A DNA stretch of 64,000 nt from Hippasteria phrygiana. Taxonomy: Eukaryota > Echinodermata > Asteroidea > Valvatida > Goniasteridae. Location of the stretch: contig JAZGUH010000326.1 of assembly GCA_037893225.1 (NCBI GenBank), positions 2,728,001-2,792,000 of the forward strand, written 5' to 3'. Position numbers and translations under genes: made by a program. This document shows, piece by piece, positions 11,218-24,077 of this stretch. Numbering within the stretch: position 1 is the first letter of the stretch; each line of letters opens with the position of its first letter. Below the pieces are notes generated by a model that ran no database searches, was not told the DNA's origin, and worked only from the letters and a program-made list of their open reading frames with translations.

Positions 11218-12152
11218 GGAAGAAATTTGTTGCGAAGTTTGAATTTTCTCGAAGAGTTCTAACGCTGTGAAGCTGGCGATGGTCTGAAATTGTTGCGCTA
11301 GATCTAAGCTACCCATACTTGTAAAAATTACTGGATTTGGTCAATATCCCATTCAATTATGAACAGGGAAAGGAGGGGCGTTCATCTGAAAATGTGCCAA
11401 ACGTTAAGCAGTCACAATGCAGTAAACGGGAGAACGCACACAGAGATCACGGCAAGAAATTAGGTGCGAGGTTTGAATTTTCTCGAAGAGTTCTAACGCT
11501 GTGAAGCTGGCGATAGTCTCAAATTGTTGCGCTAGATCTAAGCTACCCATACGTGTGAAAATTACTGGATTTGGTCAATATACCATTCAATTATGAACAG
11601 GGAAAGGAGGGGCGTTCATCTGAAAATATGGCAAACGTTAAGCAGTCACAATACAGAATCGGAAGAACGCACACAGAGTTCACGGGAAGAAATTTGTTGC
11701 GAGGTTTGAATTTTCTCGAAGAGTTCTAACGCTGTGAAGCTGGCGATGGTCTCAAATTGTTGCGCTAGATCTAAGCTACCCATACGTGTGAAAATTGCTG
11801 GATTTGGTCAATATCCCATTCAATTATGAACAGGGAAAGGAGGGGCGTTCATCTGAAAATGTGGCAAACGTTAAGCAGTCACAATGCAGTAAACGGGAGA
11901 ACGCACACAGAGTTCACGGGAAGAAATTTGTTGCGAGGTTTGAATTTTCTCGAAGAGTTCTAACGCTGTGAAGCTGGCGATTGTCTGAAATTGTTGCGCT
12001 AGATCTAAGCTACCCATACGTGTGAAAATTGCTGGATTTGGTCAATATCCCAGTCAATTATGAACAGGGAAAGGAGGGGCGTTCATCTGAAAATGTGGCA
12101 AACGTTAAGCAGTCACAATGCAGTAACCGGGAGAACGCACACAGAGTTCACG
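11218..12152 (+). repeat. Contracted HOR K-L-M/P-Q (935 bp)
   Basis: Four monomers in which N, O and part of M and P are missing relative to the 7-monomer unit. The third monomer (11685-11918) begins as M (tgttgcgagg) and continues as P (gatggtctcaaattg, atatccc, aaacggg). A single unequal exchange between M and P would produce this. The two flanking Q markers (cccagtc) are therefore only 935 bp apart instead of 1637. Confidence 0.9.
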
Positions 12153-15100
12153 GGAAGAAATTTGTTGCGAAGTTTGAATTTTCTCGAAGAGTTCTAACGC
12201 TGTGAAGCTGGCGATGGTCTGAAATTGTTGCGCTAGATCTAAGCTACCCATACTTGTAAAAATTACTGGATTTGGTCAATATCCCATTCAATTATGAACA
12301 GGGAAAGGAGGGGCGTTCATCTGAAAATGTGCCAAACGTTAAGCAGTCACAATGCAGTAAACGGGAGAACGCACACAGAGATCACGGCAAGAAATTAGGT
12401 GCGAGGTTTGAATTTTCTCGAAGAGTTCTAACGCTGTGAAGCTGGCGATAGTCTCAAATTGTTGCGCTAGATCTAAGCTACCCATACGTGTGAAAATTAC
12501 TGGATTTGGTCAATATACCATTCAATTATGAACAGGGAAAGGAGGGGCGTTCATCTGAAAATATGGCAAACGTTAAGCAGTCACAATACAGAATCGGAAG
12601 AACGCACACAGAGTTCACGGGAAGAAATTTGTTGCGAGGTTTGAATTTTCTCGAAGAGTTCTAACGCTGTGAAGCTGGCGATTGTCTCAAATAGTTGCGC
12701 TAGATCTAAGCTACCCATACGTGTGAAAATTGCTGGATTTGGTCAATATGCCATTCAATTATGAACAGGGAAAGGAGGGGCGTTCATCTGAAAATGTGGC
12801 AAACGTTAAGCAGTCACAATGCAGTAAACGGAAGAACGCACACAGAGTTCACAGGAAGAAATTAGTTGCGAGGTTTGCATTTTCTCGAAGAGTTCTAATG
12901 CTGTGAAGCTGGCGATGGTCTCAAATTGTTGCGCTAGATCTAAGCTACCCATACGTGTGAAAATTGCTGGATTTGGTCAATATCCCATTCAATTATGGAC
13001 AGGGAAAGGAGGGGCGTTCATCTGAAAATATGGCAAACGTTAAGCAGTCACAATACAGAATCGGAAGAACGCACACAGAGTTCACAGGAAGAAATTTGTT
13101 GCGAGGTTTGAATTTTCTCGAAGAGTTCTAACGCTGTGAAGCTGGCGATTGTCTCAAATAGTTCCGCTAGATCTAAGCTACCCATACGTGTGAACATTGC
13201 TGGATTTGGTCAATACACCATTCAATTATGAACAGGGAAAGGAGGGGCGTTCATCTGAAAATGTGGCAAACGTTAAGCAGTCACAATGCAGTAAACGGAA
13301 GAACGCACACAGAGTTCACAGGAAGAAATTAGTTGCGAGGTTTGAATTTTCTCGAAGAGTTCTAACGCTGTGAAGCTGGCGATGGTCTCAAATTGTTGCG
13401 CTAGATCTAAGCTACCCATACGTGTGAAAATTGCTGGATTTGGTCAATATCCCATTCAATTATGAACAGGGAAAGGAGGGGCGTTCATCTGAAAATGTGG
13501 CAAACGTTAAGCAGTCACAATGCAGTAAACGGGAGAACGCACACAGAGTTCACAGGAAGAAATTAGGTGCGAGGTTTGAATTTTCTCGAGGAGTTCTAAC
13601 GCTGTGAAGCTGGTGATGGTCTGAAATTGTTGCGCTATATCTAAGCTACCCATACGTGTAAACATTACTGGATTTGGTCAATATACCATTCAATTATGAA
13701 CAGGGAAAGGAGGGGCGTTCATCTGAAAATGTGGCAAACGTTAAGCAGCCACAATGCAGTAAACGGGAGAACGCACACAGAGTTCACGGGAAGAAATTTG
13801 TTGCTAGGTTTGAATTTTCTGGAAGAGTTCTAACGCTGTGAAGCTGGCGATTGTCTCAAATTGTTGCGCTAGATCTAAGCTACCCATACGTGTGAAAATT
13901 GCTGGATTTGGTCAATATCCCATTCAATTATGAACAGGGAAAGGAGGGGCGTTCATCTGAAAATGTGGCAAACGTTAAGCAGTCACAATGCAGTAACCGG
14001 GAGAACGCACACAGAGTTCACGGGAAGAAATTTGTTGCGAAGTTTGAATTTTCTCGAAGAGTTCTAACGCTGTGAAGCTGGCGATGGTCTGAAATTGTTG
14101 CGCTAGATCTAAGCTACCCATACTTGTAAAAATTACTGGATTTGGTCAATATCCCATTCAATTATGAACAGGGAAAGGAGGGGCGTTCATCTGAAAATGT
14201 GCCAAACGTTAAGCAGTCACAATGCAGTAAACGGGAGAACGCACACAGAGATCACGGCAAGAAATTAGGTGCGAGGTTTGAATTTTCTCGAAGAGTTCTA
14301 ACGCTGTGAAGCTGGCGATAGTCTCAAATTGTTGCGCTAGATCTAAGCTACCCATACGTGTGAAAATTACTGGATTTGGTCAATATACCATTCAATTATG
14401 AACAGGGAAAGGAGGGGCGTTCATCTGAAAATATGGCAAACGTTAAGCAGTCACAATACAGAATCGGAAGAACGCACACAGAGTTCACGGGAAGAAATTT
14501 GTTGCGAGGTTTGAATTTTCTCGAAGAGTTCTAACGCTGTGAAGCTGGCGATTGTCTCAAATAGTTGCGCTAGATCTAAGCTACCCATACGTGTGAAAAT
14601 TGCTGGATTTGGTCAATATGCCATTCAATTATGAACAGGGAAAGGAGGGGCGTTCATCTGAAAATGTGGCAAACGTTAAGCAGTCACAATGCAGTAAACG
14701 GAAGAACGCACACAGAGTTCACAGGAAGAAATTAGTTGCGAGGTTTGCATTTTCTCGAAGAGTTCTAATGCTGTGAAGCTGGCGATGGTCTCAAATTGTT
14801 GCGCTAGATCTAAGCTACCCATACGTGTGAAAATTGCTGGATTTGGTCAATATCCCATTCAATTATGAACAGGGAAAGGAGGGGCGTTCATCTGAAAATA
14901 TGGCAAACGTTAAGCAGTCACAATACAGAATCGGAAGAACGCACACAGAGTTCACAGGAAGAAATTTGTTGCGAGGTTTGAATTTTCTCGAAGAGTTCTA
15001 ACGCTGTGAAGCTGGCGATTGTCTCAAATAGTTGCGCTAGATCTAAGCTACCCATACGTGTGAACATTGCTGGATTTGGTCAATACACCATTCAATTATG

Positions 15101-15892
15101 AACAGGGAAAGGAGGGGCGTTCATCTGAAAATGTGGCAAACGTTAAGCAGTCACAATGCAGTAAACGGAAGAACGCACACAGAGTTCACAGGAAGAAATT
15201 AGTTGCGAGGTTTGAATTTTCTCGAAGAGTTCTAACGCTGTGAAGCTGGCGATGGTCTCAAATTGTTGCGCTAGATCTAAGCTACCCATACGTGTGAAAA
15301 TTGCTGGATTTGGTCAATATCCCATTCAATTATGAACAGGGAAAGGAGGGGCGTTCATCTGAAAATGTGGCAAACGTTAAGCAGTCACAATGCAGTAAAC
15401 GGGAGAACGCACACAGAGTTCACAGGAAGAAATTAGGTGCGAGGTTTGAATTTTCTCGAGGAGTTCTAACGCTGTGAAGCTGGTGATGGTCTGAAATTGT
15501 TGCGCTATATCTAAGCTACCCATACGTGTAAACATTACTGGATTTGGTCAATATACCATTCAATTATGAACAGGGAAAGGAGGGGCGTTCATCTGAAAAT
15601 GTGGCAAACGTTAAGCAGCCACAATGCAGTAAACGGGAGAACGCACACAGAGTTCACGGGAAGAAATTTGTTGCTAGGTTTGAATTTTCTGGAAGAGTTC
15701 TAACGCTGTGAAGCTGGCGATTGTCTCAAATTGTTGCGCTAGATCTAAGCTACCCATACGTGTGAAAATTGCTGGATTTGGTCAATATCCCATTCAATTA
15801 TGAACAGGGAAAGGAGGGGCGTTCATCTGAAAATGTGGCAAACGTTAAGCAGTCACAATGCAGTAAACGGGAGAACGCACACAGAGTTCACG
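12153..15892 (+). repeat. HOR K-L-M-S-T-P-W-X, two tandem copies (1870 bp each)
   Basis: Copy 1 is 12153-14022 and copy 2 is 14023-15892. Both share private changes not seen elsewhere, namely atgccatt in M and ttctaatgc in S, so the duplication is recent. Copy 1 alone has ttatggacagg in S and gttccgc in T. Its last monomer (13789-14022) starts as X but ends with the aaccggg tail of Q, whereas copy 2 ends aaacggg. L and S are the 233-bp members. Confidence 0.93.
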
Positions 15893-17529
15893 GGAAGAAA
15901 TTTGTTGCGAGGTTTGAATTTTCTCGAAGAGTTCTAACGCTGTGAAGCTGGCGATTGTCTGAAATTGTTGCGCTAGATCTAAGCTACCCATACGTGTGAA
16001 AATTGCTGGATTTGGTCAATATCCCAGTCAATTATGAACAGGGAAAGGAGGGGCGTTCATCTGAAAATGTGGCAAACGTTAAGCAGTCACAATGCAGTAA
16101 CCGGGAGAACGCACACAGAGTTCACGGGAAGAAATTTGTTGCGAAGTTTGAATTTTCTCGAAGAGTTCTAACGCTGTGAAGCTGGCGATGGTCTGAAATT
16201 GTTGCGCTAGATCTAAGCTACCCATACTTGTAAAAATTACTGGATTTGGTCAATATCCCATTCAATTATGAACAGGGAAAGGAGGGGCGTTCATCTGAAA
16301 ATGTGCCAAACGTTAAGCAGTCACAATGCAGTAAACGGGAGAACGCACACAGAGATCACGGCAAGGAATTAGGTGCGAGGTTTGAATTTTCTCGAAGAGT
16401 TCTAACGCTGTGAAGCTGGCGATAGTCTCAAATTGTTGCGCTAGATCTAAGCTACCCATACGTGTGAAAATTACTGGATTTGATCAATATACCATTCAAT
16501 TATGAACAGGGAAAGGAGGGGCGTTCATCTGAAAATATGGCAAACGTTAAGCAGTCACAATACAGAATCGGAAGAACGCACACAGAGTTCACAGGAAGAA
16601 ATTTGTTGCGAGGTTTGAATTTTCTCGAAGAGTTCTAACGCTGTGAAGCTGGCGATTGTCTCAAATAGTTGCGCTAGATCTAAGCTACCCATACGTGTGA
16701 AAATTGCTGGATTTGGTCAATATACCATTCAATTATGAACAGGGAAAGGAGGGGCGTTCATCTGAAAATGTGGCAAACGTTAAGCAGTCACAATGCAGTA
16801 AACGGAAGAACGCACACAGAGTTCACAGGAAGAAATTAGTTGCGAGGTTTGAATTTTCTCGAAAAGTTCTAACGCTGTGAAGCTGGCGATGGTCTCAAAT
16901 TGTTGCGCTAGATCTAAGCTACCCATACGTGTGAAAATTGCTGGATTTGGTCAATATCCCATTCAATTATGAACAGGGAAAGGAGGGGCGTTCATCTGAA
17001 AATGTGGCAAACGTTAAGCAGTCACAATGCAGTAAACGGGAGAACGCACACAGAGTTCACGGGAAGAAATTAGGTGCGAGGTTTGAATTTTCTCGAGGAG
17101 TTCTAACGCTGTGAAGCTGGTGATGGTCTGAAATTGTTGCGCTATATCTAAGCTACCCATACGTGTAAACATTACTGGATTTGGTCAATATCCCATTCAA
17201 TTATGAACAGGGAAAGGAGGGGCGTTCATCTGAAAATGTGGCAAACGTTAAGCAGTCACAATGCAGTAAACGGAAGAACGCACACAGAGTTCACAGGAAG
17301 AAATTAGTTGCGAGGTTTGAATTTTCTCGAAGAGTTCTAACGCTGTGAAGCTGGCGATGGTCTCAAATTGTTGCGCTAGATCTAAGCTACCCATACGTGT
17401 GAAAATTGCTGGATTTGGTCAATATCCCATTCAATTATGAACAGGGAAAGGAGGGGCGTTCATCTGAAAATGTGGCAAACGTTAAGCAGTCACAATGCAG
17501 TAAACGGGAGAACGCACACAGAGTTCACG
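15893..17529 (+). repeat. HOR Q-K-L-M-N-O-P
   Basis: The same cyclic order as the 1637-bp unit, opened at Q (15893-16126). P is followed directly by K at 17530, so one Q monomer is missing there compared with the related stretch at 31325-33195. Private changes are caaggaatt in K and tgatcaat in L. This is the left part of the duplicated segment with the 15.7-kb offset. Confidence 0.9.
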
Positions 17530-19398
17530 GGAAGAAATTTGTTGCGAAGTTTGAATTTTCTCGAAGAGTTCTAACGCTGTGAAGCTGGCGATGGTCTGAA
17601 ATTGTTGCGCTAGATCTAAGCTACCCATACTTGTAAAAATTACTGGATTTGGTCAATATCCCATTCAATTATGAACAGGGAAAGGAGGGGCGTTCATCTG
17701 AAAATGTGCCAAACGTTAAGCAGTCACAATGCAGTAAACGGGAGAACGCACACAGAGATCACGGCAAGAAATTAGGTGCGAGGTTTGAATTTTCTCGAAG
17801 AGTTCTAACGCTGTGAAGCTGGCGATAGTCTCAAATTGTTGCGCTAGATCTAAGCTACCCATACGTGTGAAAATTACTGGATTTGGTCAATATACCATTC
17901 AATTATGAACAGGGAAAGGAGGGGCGTTCATCTGAAAATATGGCAAACGTTAAGCAGTCACAATACAGAATCGGAAGAACGCACACAGAGTTCACGGGAA
18001 GAAATTTGTTGCGAGGTTTGAATTTTCTCGAAGAGTTCTAACGCTGTGAAGCTGGCGATTGTCTCAAATAGTTGCGCTAGATCTAAGCTACCCATACGTG
18101 TGAAAATTGCTGGATTTGGTCAATATACCATTCAATTATGAACAGGGAAAGGAGGGGCGTTCATCTGAAAATGTGGCAAACGTTAAGCAGTCACAATGCA
18201 GTAAACGGAAGAACGCACACAGAGTTCACAGGAAGAAATTAGTTGCGAGGTTTGCATTTTCTCGAAGAGTTCTAACGCTGTGAAGCTGGCGATGGTCTCA
18301 AATTGTTGCGCTAGATCTAAGCTACCCATACGTGTGAAAATTGCTGGATTTGGTCAATATCCCATTCAATTATGAACAGGGAAAGGAGGGGCGTTCATCT
18401 GAAAATATGGCAAACGTTAAGCAGTCACAATACAGAATCGGAAGAACGCACACAGAGTTCACAGGAAGAAATTTGTTGCGAGGTTTGAATTTTCTCGAAG
18501 AGTTCTAACGCTGTGAAGCTGGCGATTGTCTCAAATAGTTGCGCTAGATCTAAGCTACCCATACGTGTGAAAATTGCTGGATTTGGTCAATACACCATTC
18601 AATTATGAACAGGGAAAGGAGGGGCGTTCATCTGAAAATGTGGCAAACGTTAAGCAGTCACAATGCAGTAAACGGAAGAACGCACACAGAGTTCACAGGA
18701 AGAAATTAGTTGCGAGGTTTGAATTTTCTCGAAGAGTTCTAACGCTGTGAAGCTGGCGATGGTCTCAAATAGTTGCGCTAGATCTAAGCTACCTATACGT
18801 GTGAAAATTGCTGGATTTGGTCAATATACCATTCAATTATGAACAGGGAAAGGAGGGGCGTTCATCTGAAAATATGGCAAACGTTAAGCAGTCACAATAC
18901 AGAATCGGAAGAACGCACACAGAGTTCACAGGAAGAAATTTGTTGCGAGGTTTGAATTTTCTCGAAGAGTTCTAACGCTGTGAAGCTGGCGATTGTCTCA
19001 AATAGTTGCGCTAGATCTAAGCTACCCATACGTGTGAAAATTGCTGGATTTGGTCAATACACCATTCAATTATGAACAGGGAAAGGAGGGGCGTTCATCT
19101 GAAAATGTGGCAAACGTTAAGCAGTCACAATGCAGTAAACGGAAGAACGCACACAGAGTTCACAGGAAGAAATTAGTTGCGAGGTTTGAATTTTCTCGAA
19201 GAGTTCTAACGCTGTGAAGCTGGCGATGGTCTCAAATAGTTGCGCTAGATCTAAGCTACCTATACGTGTGAAAATTGCTGGATTTGGTCAATATACCATT
19301 CAATTATGAACAGGGAAAGGAGGGGCGTTCATCTGAAAATGTGGCAAACGTTAAGCAGTCACAATGCAGTAAACGGAAGAACGCACACAGAGTTCACA
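17530..19398 (+). repeat. K-L-M-S-T-U-T-U block
   Basis: Eight monomers ending in a duplicated T-U dimer (T 18464, U 18698, T 18931, U 19165; 467-bp step). The first U carries the atatggc + aatacagaatcgg tail (233 bp) and the second the aaacgga tail, so they are distinguishable. The whole block is matched at 33196-35064, including this asymmetry between the two U monomers. Confidence 0.92.
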
Positions 19399-22300
19399 GG
19401 AAGAAATTAGTTGCGAGGTTTGAATTTTCTCGAAGAGTTCTAACGCTGTGAAGCTGGCGATGGTCTCAAATTGTTGCGCTAGATCTAAGCTACCCATACG
19501 TGTGAAAATTGCTGGATTTGGTCAATATCCCATTCAATTATGAACAGGGAAAGGAGGGGCGTTCATCTGAAAATGTGGCAAACGTTAAGCAGTCACAATG
19601 CAGTAAACGGGAGAACGCACACAGAGTTCACAGGAAGAAATTAGGTGCGAGGTTTGAATTTTCTCGAGGAGTTCTAACGCTGTGAAGCTGGTGATGGTCT
19701 GAAATTGTTGCGCTATATCTAAGCTACCCATACGTGTAAACATTACTGGATTTGGTCAATATACCATTCAATTATGAACAGGGAAAGGAGGGGCGTTCAT
19801 CTGAAAATGTGGCAAACGTTAAGCAGTCACAATGCAGTAAACGGAAGAACGCACACAGAGTTCACAGGAAGAAATTAGTTGCGAGGTTTGAATTTTCTCG
19901 AAGAGTTCTAACGCTGTGAAGCTGGCGATGGTCTCAAATTGTTGCGCTAGATCTAAGCTACCTATACGTGTGAAAATTGCTGGATTTGGTCAATACACCA
20001 TTCAATTATGAACAGGGAAAGGAGGGGCGTTCATCTGAAAATGTGGCAAACGTTAAGCAGTCACAATGCAGTAAACGGAAGAACGCACACAGAGTTCACA
20101 GGAAGAAATTAGTTGCGAGGTTTGAATTTTCTCGAAGAGTTCTAACGCTGTGAAGCTGGCGATGGTCTCAAATAGTTGCGCTAGATCTAAGCTACCTATA
20201 CGTGTGAAAATTGCTGGATTTGGTCAATATACCATTCAATTATGAACAGGGAAAGGAGGGGCGTTCATCTGAAAATGTGGCAAACGTTAAGCAGTCACAA
20301 TGCAGTAAACGGAAGAACGCACACAGAGTTCACAGGAAGAAATTAGTTGCGAGGTTTGAATTTTCTCGAAGAGTTCTAACGCTGTGAAGCTGGCGATGGT
20401 CTCAAATTGTTGCGCTAGATCTAAGCTACCCATACGTGTGAAAATTGCTGGATTTGGTCAATATCCCATTCAATTATGAACAGGGAAAGGAGGGGCGTTC
20501 ATCTGAAAATGTGGCAAACGTTAAGCAGTCACAATGCAGTAAACGGGAGAACGCACACAGAGTTCACAGGAAGAAATTAGGTGCGAGGTTTGAATTTTCT
20601 CGAGGAGTTCTAACGCTGTGAAGCTGGTGATGGTCTGAAATTGTTGCGCTATATCTAAGCTACCCATACGTGTAAACATTACTGGATTTGGTCAATATAC
20701 CATTCAATTATGAACAGGGAAAGGAGGGGCGTTCATCTGAAAATGTGGCAAACGTTAAGCAGCCACAATGCAGTAAACGGGAGAACGCACACAGAGTTCA
20801 CGGGAAGAAATTTGTTGCTAGGTTTGAATTTTCTGGAAGAGTTCTAACGCTGTGAAGCTGGCGATTGTCTCAAATTGTTGCGCTAGATCTAAGCTACCCA
20901 TACGTGTGAAAATTGCTGGATTTGGTCAATATCCCATTCAATTATGAACAGGGAAAGGAGGGGCGTTCATCTGAAAATGTGGCAAACGTTAAGCAGTCAC
21001 AATGCAGTAAACGGGAGAACGCACACAGAGTTCATGGGAAGAAATTAGGTGCGAGGTTTGAATTTTCTCGAAGAGTTCTAACGCTGTGAAGCTGGCGATG
21101 GTCTCAAATTGTTGCGCTAGATCTAAGCTACCCATAAGTGTAAAAATTACTTGATTTGGTCAATATACCATTCAATTATGAACAGGGAAAGGAGGGGCGT
21201 TCATCTGAAAATGTGGCAAACGTTAAGCAGTCACAATGCAGTAAACGGAAGAACGCACACAGAGTTCACAGGAAGAAATTAGTTGCGAGGTTTGAATTTT
21301 CTCGAAGAGTTCTAACGCTGTGAAGCTGGCGATGGTCTCAAATTGTTGCGCTAGATCTAAGCTACCCATACGTGTGAAAATTGCTGGATTTGGTCAATAT
21401 CCCATTCAATTATGAACAGGGAAAGGAGGGGCGTTCATCTGAAAATGTGGCAAACGTTAAGCAGTCACAATGCAGTAAACGGGAGAACGCACACAGAGTT
21501 CACAGGAAGAAATTAGGTGCGAGGTTTGAATTTTCTCGAGGAGTTCTAACGCTGTGAAGCTGGTGATGGTCTGAAATTGTTGCGCTATATCTAAGCTACC
21601 CATACGTGTAAACATTACTGGATTTGGTCAATATACCATTCAATTATGAACAGGGAAAGGAGGGGCGTTCATCTGAAAATGTGGCAAACGTTAAGCAGTC
21701 ACAATGCAGTAAACGGAAGAACGCACACAGAGTTCACAGGAAGAAATTAGTAGCGAGGTTTGAATTTTCTCGAAGAGTTCTAACGCTGTGAAGCTGGCGA
21801 TGGTCTCAAATTGTTGCGCTAGATCTAAGCTACCTATACGTGTGAAAATTGCTGGATTTGGTCAATACACCATTCAATTATGAACAGGGAAAGGAGGGGC
21901 GTTCATCTGAAAATGTGGCAAACGTTAAGCAGTCACAATGCAGTAAACGGAAGAACGCACACAGAGTTCACAGGAAGAAATTAGTTGCGAGGTTTGAATT
22001 TTCTCGAAGAGTTCTAACGCTGTGAAGCTGGCGATGGTCTCAAATAGTTGCGCTAGATCTAAGCTACCTATACGTGTGAAAATTGCTGGATTTGGTCAAT
22101 ATACCATTCAATTATGAACAGGGAAAGGAGGGGCGTTCATCTGAAAATGTGGCAAACGTTAAGCAGTCACAATGCAGTAAACGGAAGAACGCACACAGAG
22201 TTCACAGGAAGAAATTAGTTGCGAGGTTTGAATTTTCTCGAAGAGTTCTAACGCTGTGAAGCTGGCGATGGTCTCAAATTGTTGCGCTAGATCTAAGCTA

Positions 22301-23142
22301 CCCATACGTGTAAAAATTGCTGGATTTGGTCAATATCCCATTCAATTATGAACAGGGAAAGGAGGGGCGTTCATCTGAAAATGTGGCAAACGTTAAGCAG
22401 TCACAATGCAGTAAACGGGAGAACGCACACAGAGTTCACAGGAAGAAATTAGGTGCGAGGTTTGAATTTTCTCGAGGAGTTCTAACGCTGTGAAGCTGGT
22501 GATGGTCTGAAATTGTTGCGCTATATCTAAGCTACCCATACGTGTAAACATTACTGGATTTGGTCAATATACCATTCAATTATGAACAGGGAAAGGAGGG
22601 GCGTTCATCTGAAAATGTGGCAAACGTTAAGCAGCCACAATGCAGTAAACGGGAGAACGCACACAGAGTTCACGGGAAGAAATTTGTTGCTAGGTTTGAA
22701 TTTTCTGGAAGAGTTCTAACGCTGTGAAGCTGGCGATTGTCTCAAATTGTTGCGCTAGATCTAAGCTACCCATACGTGTGAAAATTGCTGGATTTGGTCA
22801 ATATCCCATTCAATTATGAACAGGGAAAGGAGGGGCGTTCATCTGAAAATGTGGCAAACGTTAAGCAGTCACAATGCAGTAAACGGGAGAACGCACACAG
22901 AGTTCATGGGAAGAAATTAGGTGCGAGGTTTGAATTTTCTCGAAGAGTTCTAACGCTGTGAAGCTGGCGATGGTCTCAAATCGTTGCGCTAGATCTAAGC
23001 TACCCATAAGTGTAAAAATTACTTGATTTGGTCAATATACCATTCAATTATGAACAGGGAAAGGAGGGGCGTTCATCTGAAAATGTGGCAAACGTTAAGC
23101 AGTCACAATGCAGTAAACGGAAGAACGCACACAGAGTTCACA
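19399..23142 (+). repeat. HOR P-w-V-U-P-W-X-Y, two copies (1872 bp each)
   Basis: Copies are 19399-21270 and 21271-23142, all monomers 234 bp. The eight-monomer unit is itself bipartite: both halves start with P followed by a ctcgaggag monomer (w or W). Differences are the agtagc variant in V (21739), gtgtaaaaattgc in P (22207) and aaatcgttg in Y (22909) of the second copy. A second pair lies at 35065-38808 and carries agtagc and aaatcgttg but not the P change. Confidence 0.93.
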
Positions 23143-24077
23143 GGAAGAAATTTGTTGCGAGGTTTGAATTTTCTCAAAGAGTTCTAACGCTGTGAAGCTG
23201 GCGATGGTCTCAAATTGTTGCGCTAGATCTAAGCTACCCATACGTGTGAAAATTGCTGGATTTGGTCAATATCCCATTCAATTATGAACAGGGAAAGGCG
23301 GGGCGTTCATCTGAAAATGTGGCAAACGTTAAGCAGTCACAATGCAGTAAACGGGAGAACGCACACAGAGTTCACGGGAAGAAATTAGGTGCGAGGTTTG
23401 AATTTTCTCGAAGAGTTCTAACGCTGTGAAGCTGGTGATGGTCTCAAATTGTTGCGCTATATCTAAGCTACCCATACGTGTAAACATTACTGGATTTGGT
23501 CAATATCCCATTCAATTATGAACAGGGAAAGGAGGGGCGTTCATCTGAAAATATGGCAAACGTTAAGCAGCCACAATGCAGTAAACGGGAGAACGCACAC
23601 AGAGTTCACGGGAAGAAATTTGTTGCTAGGTTTGAATTTTCTCGAAGAGTTCTAACGCTGTGAAGCTGGCGATTGTCTCAAATTGTTGCGCTAGATCTAA
23701 GCTACCCATACGTGTGAAAATTGCTGGATTTGGTCAATATCCCATTCAATTATGAACAGGGAAAGGAGGGGCGTTCATCTGAAAATGTGGCAAACGTTAA
23801 GCAGTAACAATACAGAATCGGAAGAACGCACACAGAGTTCACAGGAAGAAATTTGTTGCGAGGTTTGAATTTTCTCGAAGAGTTCAAACGCTGTGAAGCT
23901 GGCGATTGTCTCAAATTGTTGAGCTAGATCTAAGCTACCCATACGTGTGAAAATTGCTGGATTTGGTCAATATCCCATTCAATTATGAACAGGGAAAGGA
24001 GGGGCGTTCATCTGAAAATGTGGCAAACGTTAAGCAGCCACAATGCAGTAAAAGGGAGAACGCACACAGAGTTCACG
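23143..24077 (+). repeat. Z-A-B-C/R run
   Basis: Four monomers. Z has ctcaaagag and ggcgggg. A has ggtgatggtctc, ctatat, atatggc and agccac. B ends in agtaac + aatacagaatcgg (233 bp). The last (23844-24077) starts as C (ttcaaacg, gagctag) and ends as R (agccac, aaaaggg). It recurs at 45825-46759 with the same hybrid, placing both inside the 22,682-bp-offset duplication. Confidence 0.9.
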
